Positions 8,748-16,062 of a DNA stretch of 64,000 nt are shown here, in pieces (position 1 is the first letter of the stretch; every line of letters begins with the position of its first letter). Source of the DNA: Oligoflexia bacterium (GTDB lineage Bacteria > Bdellovibrionota > Bacteriovoracia > Bacteriovoracales > Bacteriovoracaceae); contig JADFZW010000017.1 of NCBI GenBank assembly GCA_015232355.1, forward strand, positions 52,895 to 116,894. Direction: 5' to 3'. The notes under the pieces were generated by a model. That model searched no databases, was not told the DNA's origin, and saw only the letters and a program-made list of their open reading frames with translations. The position numbers were made by a program, and so were the translations under genes.

Positions 8748-10691
8748 TCAAGCTACTAACTTGATTGATACAACATTATCACATTCTTTTTGTTCTATTT
8801 TTTTTGATAAATTATCTTTATTAAAATCAAAATTATTTTGCAAATTTTCATTTACAGTAAATCTAGATATCATCTTTGCTAACAAAGATGATTGCGAACT
8901 CATATTATCTGCTAATACTGAAGATTCTCTCGCATTTTCAGTATTACGTTTCATCACACTTTCAACATTTTTTAGGCCAATATTTACTTGAGAAACACCC
9001 TGTGCTTGTTCATTTGATGCTACAGATATTTGAGCATTTAATTGACTGACTTCTGTGATCCCCTCAACAATTTTTCCTAGAGCTTCAGCGGTACCTTTTG
9101 CAATGTTAACCCCTTGATTGACTTTTTCTATCGAATCTTCTATCAAAGTTGTAGTCTCTTTAGCGGCCTCCGCACTTCTCGCTGCCAAATTTCTTACTTC
9201 CTCTGCAACGACAGCAAATCCTTTACCATGTTTTCCAGCGCGAGCTGCCTCTACCGCCGCATTTAATGCCAATAAATTTGTTTGAAAAGCTATCTCATCG
9301 ATCACCTTAATTATTTTAGAAATATTTTGACTAGCAGTACTTATATCCACCATGGAATTTAACATGCTATTCATTTGTTTGTTTCCATACGAAGCATGTT
9401 CTTGAACACCTACTGTACAATTTTTTGCTCTGGCGGAATTTTCAGCATTACTATTTATCTGTGCGCTGATTTGGGTCATAGAAGTACTGATCTCCTCTAA
9501 AGCACTTGATTGCTGAGTGGCCCCAACGTGCATAAGGTTACTGTTTTCAGAAACTTTTTTTGCGTATTGATCTACCTCTGTAATCGTTTTTCTCAAATTT
9601 ATAATCACTCCTCTTATCGATTCAACGGACATGTTTACAGCAATTTTCATTCTATCGTAGTGTCCCTGATATGAACCTTTTACTTTTTCTTCTAGATTGC
9701 CATCCCCTAGATTACTTAGTACTAACATAACCTCGTTAATAGGTGTTACAACACCATTTAAAATACTATTCACACCTTCTGCAATTTTACTATAATCACC
9801 CTTATAAGATGAAACATCTATTCTTTGAGTTAAATCTCCACTATTACAACTAGTAATTAAATCTTTTAATCCCAGGTTGAAATTATTTAAAGTTTCAACT
9901 AAATAATTTATAGCATTTATACATTCTCCAACTTCATCATTATTGGTATGATTAATTTTTTTTAAATCACCATCTGATATCTTATTGGCAGCATTTTTTA
10001 TTGAACCTAGTCCATTTGTTATAGTGTTTACAATTAATCTAATAGAGATTATAGCAATTGAAATAAACATAATTCCCAGAATTGAAATTATCGTAAATGC
10101 TGAACTAATAAATGTCTGAGTATCTTTTTCAATTTGCTCATTTTTTTTGATTGTAGCTTCTACCGCCTTTTCAATAGCTAATCTATGATCTTCGTATCTT
10201 TTAAACATTTCTCCATAGATCAATGCTTCCGCTGTATCTCGATCATTATTTAATATAGCAGGTATATATTTTTCATCACGTAGTTTAAAAAACTCCATAG
10301 CATTTTCTGATGATTTTTGAAGAAAATATTCATAGATAATAGGGTCTTCGCTTTTAGAAATATGTCCTTGCCAAAATTTATTGCGTTCAATGAATTCATT
10401 TTTAAGTTTCTCACTCTTCTCGACTAATATTTTAATTTTATCTTTATTGTATTCACGTAAAATCTGTAAACATACCAAGTAGGATTCTATTATGTACTCA
10501 GGCGGAGGTAGAATGTCAGCGATTAAATCTTTTCCTAAAACTATCTTATTATAGTATGTACCATTAACTTTTATCCGTTCAATCATAGAAACGGAAATTA
10601 CAGCTGCTACTAAAATAAAAATACCCAACAAAAGAAAAGTAAAAGAAATTTTTTGTTTTATGCTAAAGTTAATACCTGTTTGTGATGTCAT
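8748..10691 (-). CDS. Methyl-accepting chemotaxis protein with DILPPP sensor domain
   Basis: The 647-aa receptor has a membrane helix (about 14-34), a periplasmic helical domain (about 35-195, [19 protein letters not shown]), a second helix (about 197-222) and HAMP-like repeats (about 225-350, two GDGNLE/SGDL-type units). A complete signalling domain follows with the invariant tip [20 protein letters not shown] and [19 protein letters not shown]. It would signal to CheA/CheW; the che operon at 34-42 kb in this window is a possible partner. It is the first gene of a minus-strand run that continues through three further sensor genes or remnants toward the two-component system. The start is ATG 10691 after an AGGAGAG site. 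Confidence 0.9.
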   Translation of the reverse strand: MTSQTGINFSIKQKISFTFLLLGIFILVAAVISVSMIERIKVNGTYYNKIVLGKDLIADILPPPEYIIESYLVCLQILREYNKDKIKILVEKSEKLKNEFIERNKFWQGHISKSEDPIIYEYFLQKSSENAMEFFKLRDEKYIPAILNNDRDTAEALIYGEMFKRYEDHRLAIEKAVEATIKKNEQIEKDTQTFISSAFTIISILGIMFISIAIISIRLIVNTITNGLGSIKNAANKISDGDLKKINHTNNDEVGECINAINYLVETLNNFNLGLKDLITSCNSGDLTQRIDVSSYKGDYSKIAEGVNSILNGVVTPINEVMLVLSNLGDGNLEEKVKGSYQGHYDRMKIAVNMSVESIRGVIINLRKTITEVDQYAKKVSENSNLMHVGATQQSSALEEISTSMTQISAQINSNAENSARAKNCTVGVQEHASYGNKQMNSMLNSMVDISTASQNISKIIKVIDEIAFQTNLLALNAAVEAARAGKHGKGFAVVAEEVRNLAARSAEAAKETTTLIEDSIEKVNQGVNIAKGTAEALGKIVEGITEVSQLNAQISVASNEQAQGVSQVNIGLKNVESVMKRNTENARESSVLADNMSSQSSLLAKMISRFTVNENLQNNFDFNKDNLSKKIEQKECDNVVSIKLVA

Positions 10692-11129
10692 TAAAGCTCT
10701 CCTGTGATTTTGATTATCAGCTAAAATAGTTCTTCATTTATATTTAATTCTATCACTGGCCATTTATTTTTTATTTGAATGATATTTTTTCCTATTTTCT
10801 TAATTGTTTTTTCTTTTTCTCACATTCACTCTACCGCCTTATCGTTTTTATACTTTTTATTCTTATGAAATATTGTTTGTGTTTGATTATATTTATATTA
10901 GAGTTTTGTTAGAATACATGTAATCTTTAATTGAGTATCTCTTAGTTAAATTAAAAACTAACTCTAATTTATTGTTTTTTAAGTAAATTATTTATTGATA
11001 TCTGAAATGCTCAACAACTATTTTGAAATAGTGTGCAAGTTGATTTTTAAAAAGAATGATTATAATTTATTATTAGTTCCATTTTTATTTTTGAATAAAT
11101 TTATTAGAAATTTTAAGCAAGGAGAATCC
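10692..11129. other. Divergent intergenic region between MCP and outer-membrane protein
   Basis: This AT-rich stretch must contain promoters for both the MCP run (minus) and the outer-membrane protein gene (plus). I see no conserved RNA, repeat or clear operator. The open frame that extends the downstream gene upstream to 10995 lacks a ribosome binding site. Confidence 0.4.
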
Positions 11130-11867
11130 ATGTTATTTGTAAAATTATTTAATCAATTTGTTTCTATTATTATTTTTATAATTGCAATATCTGCTTTCCA
11201 TTGTTCTACTCTGTTTGCTGCTTCACTCGACTTCAGCGCTAGTGTTGCAACCGATTCAATATTAAGAGCAATAACCTCTACTGATCATGGTCCTGCAATT
11301 TTGGGCAACACAGATTTTAATCACGAAGTAATTCCAAATTTGTCATTAAACCTTGGAACAATGGTAACAAATGTAACTGCAGCGGCGGGAAGAATAGAGC
11401 AAGATTATTACGGAACATTGGCGTATAATTTTGCCAACGATTTTTTTGTGGCCCCAACATTTACGTATTACACTTACTACTATCTAAATAGAACAAATAC
11501 CTTTGAATATGGTCTTACCGGAGGACACAAAAGAATAAGCGCGGGTGTTTTATATACAGATAATTTAAGTGGGTTTAAAACATCTGCCACCTGTTATCAA
11601 TTAAAAGGTAATGTCGATCTACCTAAAGCAGTCAATATTAACCTTGCTGGCGAATTTGGTTATTTGAAGTATGGGGACGAAGTAAAAACTGCTTGGTCAA
11701 ATTACAATTATTACATGATCTCAGTTTCTAGAACAATAGATACAAGAACGTTCTCCCTTAATTACTCAGATACAATTAAACGCAAAGAGGTTTATTCCAA
11801 CGGAACTAAAGCGACTAACAGTTATTGTGATCAATCACTTTTTATCATAGCAATCCAAAGATTTTAA
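11130..11867 (+). CDS. Gcw_chp-like outer-membrane protein
   Basis: The start is set at ATG 11130 because AAGGAGAATCC precedes it and a good signal peptide follows (about 1-29, ending ...STLFAAS). The longer frame from 10995 has neither. The mature protein of about 215 aa is rich in alternating polar/aromatic strands and ends in Phe (AIQRF), as outer-membrane barrels do. Its early part (SVATDSILRAITSTDHGPAI, then LGNTDFNHEV...LNLGTMVTNV) resembles the TIGR02001/Gcw_chp family, whose function is unknown. It stands alone, divergent from the MCP run. Family assignment is by eye and moderately sure; outer-membrane location is likely. Confidence 0.65.
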   Translation: MLFVKLFNQFVSIIIFIIAISAFHCSTLFAASLDFSASVATDSILRAITSTDHGPAILGNTDFNHEVIPNLSLNLGTMVTNVTAAAGRIEQDYYGTLAYNFANDFFVAPTFTYYTYYYLNRTNTFEYGLTGGHKRISAGVLYTDNLSGFKTSATCYQLKGNVDLPKAVNINLAGEFGYLKYGDEVKTAWSNYNYYMISVSRTIDTRTFSLNYSDTIKRKEVYSNGTKATNSYCDQSLFIIAIQRF

Positions 11868-11897
11868 TAAAAAACCAATAACTGTAGATCCTATCCG

Positions 11898-11987
11898 TCT
11901 GTTCAAGTACGATTTTTCAAGACGATATCTGTCTGTTGGTATTCCCCTTTCAGAAGATATCATCTTCAAAAATTGTACTTGAACAGA
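11898..11987. repeat. Long imperfect inverted repeat (33-bp arms)
   Basis: Arms 11898-11930 and 11955-11987 are complementary with about three mismatches and leave a 24-nt loop. The structure begins 31 bp after the outer-membrane protein stop. No U-run follows, so it is not a textbook terminator. It may be a processing or attenuating hairpin, a small mobile repeat, or a trace of an insertion. Confidence 0.6.
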
Positions 11988-12038
11988 TTTATATTAGGGT
12001 AAAGTCCGATACAAATGAATAAGAGGGTCATCATTTTA

Positions 12039-12203
12039 ATCCTAAATCCCCACATAAGAATAACTAAACTAGATAAAAATAAAAAAAAAAAATTTTTGAA
12101 TGAAAATATCAATTCTATTGAAACAAAAAAGTTTTTCACCCAAATAAAAATACGGCCCTGCAATGATTGTATAGCGTCCCACGGCCTCGCAAAATTATAA
12201 AAT
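12039..12203 (+). repeat. Left end of an IS1380-like element (copy 1 of a 165-bp direct repeat)
   Basis: These bases repeat at 13514-13671 with small differences. Copy 1 lies directly upstream of the truncated IS1380-type transposase and begins CCTAAATCCCCACATA. The complement of TATATGGGGATTTGAG near 13682-13697 gives a similar end. I infer these are the terminal inverted repeats of one insertion-sequence family. Confidence 0.6.
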
Positions 12204-12248
12204 TAAAAAAAAGTTATACTATGTATTTTTCAAAAATATTATTTTTTG

Positions 12249-12671
12249 ATGGGAAAAATAATCGTGAGAAAATCTAATGAGCTGAAATGGGAAGGTGTTA
12301 CTAAACAATATTCTATAATGGGAGGAATTAAACTATTGGCCTATATAATAGAAAAATTGCAGATAACGGAGAAACTTTCATCATACTTGCCAACAAAGAA
12401 AAGAAACCGAGGCATTAGTTCAATAAATAAATTTTTAATTCTCTTATATTCGTTAATTTGTGGAGCTGATTGCTTAGATGATATTGAAGATATGAGAGAA
12501 GATCCATTGTTTGCAGAAATTACAGGCGGAGGAATGGCCGCAATAACTGGAGGAGATTTTTTACGAAGTTTAAAAAAAATGGCCTTAGAGAACTTAAAGG
12601 AAGAATTAATATCCAATGTTTCCAGACTTGGAAACATTTTCGGAAACATCCTAGAAACACATGACTCGTAG
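12249..12671 (+). pseudogene. Truncated IS1380-family transposase
   Basis: The 140-aa product carries the family's N-terminal pattern: GGIKLLAYIIEKL, then LLYSLICGADCLDDIEDMRED and DPLFAEITGG...TGGDFLRSL. Full IS1380-type DDE transposases are roughly 400 aa or more, so all of the catalytic core is missing. The frame ends within a few bases of unrelated sequence (the HigBA pair). The upstream 165 bp look like the element's own left end, so the right part was lost by deletion or displaced by the toxin-antitoxin insertion. It cannot encode active transposase. Confidence 0.65.
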
Positions 12672-12699
12672 GAAGATGAGGGATGGCGTCCATTTATAC

Positions 12700-13062
12700 T
12701 CACCTTCTCTTTTTTGAACTCCCAAAGATCGCCCCAATAACAATATTTGGAGCACTACTTAAAACTTGCAATAACCTTCTGGTTGGTGCACTCGGTTTAA
12801 TTCTTCCTTGTTCCCAACCTTTTACTGTCTGAGGAGTACATCCCAGATAGGATGCAAATACTGGCTGGCTGACGTTAAGCTCCTTCCTGAGTTTCTTAAT
12901 CTCAGACACAGAGTAGGTGGGGGGGGTATCTGGCAACTCCAGAGTCTCTGTTTTTAAACTCACTAATCCCTTTGCATGTTTTACTCCCTCTTCTACGCTC
13001 GTCTTTAAAGTATCGAAAAAATTTTTAGATGTGACTTTTTTTGTTCGTTTTTTTGTATTCAT
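12700..13062 (-). CDS. higA: HigA-type XRE antitoxin
   Basis: The 120-aa protein has a disordered basic N-terminus and a C-terminal helix-turn-helix (about 50-105): SVSEIKKLRKELNVSQPVFA, then YLGCTPQTVKGWEQGRIKPS. This matches HigA-2/NadS-like antitoxins, which follow their toxin gene. It overlaps the RelE-like toxin gene by 38 bp in the toxin-first order typical of higBA. The antitoxin should bind both the toxin and the operator upstream (13417-13437). The family call is strong; the name is by organisation and similarity. Confidence 0.75.
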   Translation of the reverse strand: MNTKKRTKKVTSKNFFDTLKTSVEEGVKHAKGLVSLKTETLELPDTPPTYSVSEIKKLRKELNVSQPVFASYLGCTPQTVKGWEQGRIKPSAPTRRLLQVLSSAPNIVIGAIFGSSKKRR

Positions 13063-13381
13063 TTTTTATTATCTCCGATTGCTTCTTTAACCAATTAGTC
13101 TCATCGTCTGTTAAATTGTCTTTGACATTTTTGCCATAGATAAGGAACAAATAGGTTGTTTCAAAACTCTCTATGTCTAAATATATTACTCTGTATCCAC
13201 CACTTTTCCCTGTATTGTTCTTAGAAATTCTAATTTTCCTAAATCCACCCGAGCCTTTTATTAAATCTCCTCTTAACGGTTCTTCTAGAATTTCGTCCTT
13301 TATTCTTTTTTCTAACCATAACTCTTTCTCTCCAGATAGCAATTCTTGGAAAGCATGGGTCTCAATAAATTTTCTTTTCAT
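13025..13381 (-). CDS. higB: HigB-type RelE-fold mRNA interferase toxin
   Basis: The 118-aa protein starts at ATG 13381 after a GAGGAATC site. It has the RelE/HigB-2 core: GDLIKGSGGFRKIRIS, then GKSGGYRVIYLD and a Tyr/Phe-rich strand TTYLFLIYGKN, which is the usual pattern of ribosome-dependent toxins. KKQSEI and a basic tail close the protein; the reading frame runs into the antitoxin gene. A toxin of this family would cleave translated mRNA until bound by the antitoxin. The pair may stabilise the integrated element against loss. Confidence 0.75.
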   Translation of the reverse strand: MKRKFIETHAFQELLSGEKELWLEKRIKDEILEEPLRGDLIKGSGGFRKIRISKNNTGKSGGYRVIYLDIESFETTYLFLIYGKNVKDNLTDDETNWLKKQSEIIKNEYKKTNKKSHI

Positions 13382-13416
13382 CGTATAGATTCCTCAAAAG
13401 AAGGTACTAATTAGTA

Positions 13417-13437
13417 GTATACTATTAAATAGTATAC
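13417..13437 (-). promoter_or_regulatory. Palindromic operator upstream of higBA
   Basis: GTATACTATTAAATAGTATAC is an almost perfect palindrome (8-bp arms, 5-bp centre) 36 bp upstream of the toxin start. Its AT-rich centre can overlap a -10 box. It is the natural binding site for the HigA-type HTH dimer, giving autorepression. Confidence 0.65.
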
Positions 13438-13513
13438 AGGTCAATATGATAATTGGGTTCAAAATATGGCAGTGGAATATTTTTTCTGTTCAAGCAATTG
13501 CGTTACAATTTTT

Positions 13514-13698
13514 ATCCTAAATCCCCACATAAGAATAACTAAACTAGATAAAAATAAAAAAAATTTAGAATGAAAATATCAATTTTATCGAAACAAAAAT
13601 GTTTTCACCCAAATAAAAATACGGCCCTGCAATGATCGTATTGCAGCCATAGCCTTGCAAAATTATAAAATAATGCAACTATATGGGGATTTGAGTTT
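13514..13698. mobile_element. MITE-like derivative of the IS1380-like element
   Basis: Positions 13514-13671 repeat the left end found at 12039-12203. Instead of a transposase they are followed at once by TATATGGGGATTTGAG, roughly the inverted copy of the CCTAAATCCCCACATA left end. So about 185 bp carry both presumed ends and nothing between, as in internally deleted non-autonomous elements. Target duplications are not clear by eye. Confidence 0.55.
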
Positions 13699-13731
13699 TA
13701 GCGATTTTCAGAGGGGAAATTAGAATTTGAC

Positions 13732-13753
13732 AAAATGGCGGAGAACATGGGAT
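13732..13753. repeat. att-like copy 2 of the tRNA-Ser 3' end (B/C junction)
   Basis: Twenty-two bases match 34151-34172 and 1101-1122. The preceding TTTTCAGAGGGGAAATTAG and following TTTGAC nearly match the sequence left of copy 1. I read it as the junction between element B and element C. Confidence 0.8.
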
Positions 13754-14113
13754 CATAACAGCACATTTTAAAACCCATATCCAGTCGACGTTTCAGTTAT
13801 TTTACAATAGCTTACCTTTTTTCTATCTTCATCATTTCTCATCATTTTAAATTATATTTCACGAGTGCGTGCGAACAAAACGCGAACAAGCACTGGCATT
13901 ATAATCCAGACAACACTATCGAAATTACACCACGAAAATTCAAGACTATTTTCAACAACTATTATTGCTTCATATTGATTGCTTTAAAAAAGAAGAACCG
14001 AAATTAATAACGGTATTTCCTCTAATGGCACAAAATCATGCCTCCAAAGAGAATTGCGTGCCACTAGAGAGAATCCCTATTAACTTTCCAAGGGAACTTT
14101 CGAGCAATACATT
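13754..14113. other. Left end of element C: non-coding, with arm-type motif 13865-13889
   Basis: No gene is seen. GTGCGTGCGAAC followed by AAAACGCGAACAA (13865-13889) matches 34081-34104 near the other end of the element in the same orientation, apart from one base of spacer. These motifs probably bind the integrase or excisionase. The rest holds the promoter region of the XRE gene at 14114. Confidence 0.5.
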
Positions 14114-14437
14114 ATGGAACTAAAAAATATACTTAAGAAACTCATCAAAGAGAGGGATACTTCTATTGCAAAGGTCTCTAGGACCACAAAAATCCCTTCT
14201 AAAACGATTTATAACTGGCTCTCTGGTTCTGAACCTAAGAGCTTTCTGCAGGTTAAAAGAGTGGCAGATTACTTCGAGGTGAGCTTGGACTATCTGTGCT
14301 TCGGCATTGAACCTAATAAAATCCATGAAGGTAATTCTGTTACTTCTAGAGGTATGTCGTCGGAGACTATCGAGCGATACAACGATGAGATTAATGCTGG
14401 CGTGTTTGAAGTTGTTTTAAGGAGAATTAAAAAATAA
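14114..14437 (+). CDS. Small XRE-family regulator
   Basis: The 107-aa protein has a helix-turn-helix at about residues 8-62 (SIAKVSRTTKIPSKTIYNWL, then VKRVADYFEVSLDYLCFG), the Cro/CI-like type with a second conserved motif. A short C-terminal helix follows. It is the first gene inside the left end of element C and may act as the element's repressor. The ribosome binding site is weak. No peptidase or oligomerisation domain is visible. The family is clear; the regulated genes are unknown. Confidence 0.75.
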   Translation: MELKNILKKLIKERDTSIAKVSRTTKIPSKTIYNWLSGSEPKSFLQVKRVADYFEVSLDYLCFGIEPNKIHEGNSVTSRGMSSETIERYNDEINAGVFEVVLRRIKK

Positions 14438-14475
14438 GTTAATTCATAGGCATTATTTATAAGGGGGGAATTATT

Positions 14476-15273
14476 ATGATCAGAAAATTAGTGCTATTTT
14501 TACTATCAGCAACTTTATTAGCGAGTTGCTCTCAGTTTGTATGGAGGGCAGAATATAAAACTGAATATTTAAATAAGTTTAATCAAGATCAACAAGAGAA
14601 AAATAAACAAAAGTTAATTGAGGAGAATAAAAAAATAGCTATCGAGAATAAAAAAGCAGAGGAAGAATACTTGAAAAGTGAGAATGTTATTGATGCTAAA
14701 AAAAATAACAGCAAAATCAAAATTGAGCTCAAGCAAGAAATTCCAGCGAACCATTTTTCAATAACTAATAATTACAATCAACCTATTAGAATATCTTACA
14801 ATGAAAGCTCATTAATTTTAGGATCAGAATCTAGTAGAGTTGTAAGTGGAGAAACGAAAAGAATTCATTCATCATTAAGTGTACCAGATCTTATTATACC
14901 ACCAAATACAACCTCTAAATTTAGTTTCTACAGATCTGATACTAGTGTAAGTGATTTAAGTCATCTATACAGTAAAATGATGATAGCTATTAAAATTGGA
15001 GAGAAGACACAATATTACTATCACTTAAGGGCCCCAACTGAAAAACCACTATTAAAAGAAAAATCATTAAGTCATGAGCCATATGCAGAATTTTACACAG
15101 AGATAAAAAGTTCTGACAAAACTACCTGCTACGTAACAGCTATCTTATGGGGAGGATATTGTTGGTTTATGAAACCAGATGAGAATGATACCAAAAATGC
15201 AAAAGAAAAGTTCATAAAAGAATCTGGTTTGAATGAAAATTTATTCGATTTAAAATATCAGGGCAAAAAATAA
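14476..15273 (+). CDS. Hypothetical lipoprotein with coiled-coil stalk
   Basis: The 265-aa protein starts after an AAGGGGGG site and has a signal peptide ending in the lipobox LLASC (Cys17). Asp and Glu are not at position +2 (CSQ), so outer-membrane sorting is likely in Lol-type systems. Residues about 35-75 are Lys/Glu/Asn-rich and predicted coiled coil (QEKNKQKLIEENKKIAIENK). The rest is a globular domain with three or four Tyr-rich strands and two Cys near the C-terminus (TTCYV, GGYCWF). I recognise no family. It faces the Tc/RHS operon convergently. Confidence 0.65.
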   Translation: MIRKLVLFLLSATLLASCSQFVWRAEYKTEYLNKFNQDQQEKNKQKLIEENKKIAIENKKAEEEYLKSENVIDAKKNNSKIKIELKQEIPANHFSITNNYNQPIRISYNESSLILGSESSRVVSGETKRIHSSLSVPDLIIPPNTTSKFSFYRSDTSVSDLSHLYSKMMIAIKIGEKTQYYYHLRAPTEKPLLKEKSLSHEPYAEFYTEIKSSDKTTCYVTAILWGGYCWFMKPDENDTKNAKEKFIKESGLNENLFDLKYQGKK

Positions 15274-15498
15274 GTTTACTAATCTATAATAAAAAATGGT
15301 TAGCTTACTTTCATTTTCTATCTATATGAGAGGCAGTATTGGTCACAAGATATAAATATTCTCAAGAGAGTAAGTTACCAGTGATAAAACAGAAATAGCA
15401 TAATCAAACTTTTACAAGATGTTACTAGATCTGTTATAACTTGTATCGTTCATAGCATTTAATTCTCCTCCTCAATAGTTATCCAAACTGTATTTATT

Positions 15499-16041
15499 CT
15501 ATACTGATTTTTTAGATCTATGTCTTAAATCAACTATCTTTGTTGAAAATCGCTTGTTCAGTATGGCAACTATTTCTTCAAAGTTTCCTTTATCAACTTC
15601 ATCGGAGGAAAATGTATAACCACGAGTTTTTGATTCTGAAGTATTTTGATCATAGTTTATTGATAATTGAACTACGAAAGGTAAAATATTCATTATTACT
15701 ATTTTTCTCACCTGGTGCGGATATATTTTTACATAGACAGGTTTTTTTAAAATTAAAAAGATAGATCTTGTTGGACAAAGAAAATATTCATCATTCATTT
15801 CAAAATATAGCGGTCTTTTACGTGTAAAAATATACATGATAGGAAATCCTATAAGACAAAGAACACTAAAAATTAGAGTTGTAGAGAAGAGTAAATAATA
15901 TGTAATTATAAGTAATAACCTTGATTCTTCATTGCTTCCGATGTTCATTAAATTATAGAGAGAAAGCCAAATCCCAAAGGAACAAAAAGGTAACCCGAAA
16001 AATAAAGTAAAAGATGATGTTTTAATCCTAAATTTTTTCAT
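15499..16041 (-). CDS. Small membrane protein, candidate immunity protein of the RHS toxin
   Basis: The 180-aa protein has two membrane helices (about 10-32 and 43-70, ILFSVLCLIGFPIMYIF region) followed by a cytoplasmic or periplasmic domain with strands EMNDEYFLCPTRS and YVKIYPHQVRKIVIM. It resembles small PH-like membrane proteins; I know no exact family. It starts 21 bp after the stop of the 1987-aa RHS gene, with an AGGGAG site, on the same strand. In RHS and other polymorphic toxin loci the gene right after the toxin is usually the immunity gene. A membrane protein would suit a toxin tip that acts on membranes. The role is inferred from position only. Confidence 0.55.
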   Translation of the reverse strand: MKKFRIKTSSFTLFFGLPFCSFGIWLSLYNLMNIGSNEESRLLLIITYYLLFSTTLIFSVLCLIGFPIMYIFTRKRPLYFEMNDEYFLCPTRSIFLILKKPVYVKIYPHQVRKIVIMNILPFVVQLSINYDQNTSESKTRGYTFSSDEVDKGNFEEIVAILNKRFSTKIVDLRHRSKKSV

Positions 16042-16062
16042 TATAACTACTCCCTATAAAAT

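Noticed and set aside
12015..12200. Overlapping plus and minus open frames in the IS1380-like left end
   Set aside because: They overlap each other in opposite directions inside a repeat whose second copy has different frame breaks; better explained as IS end DNA.
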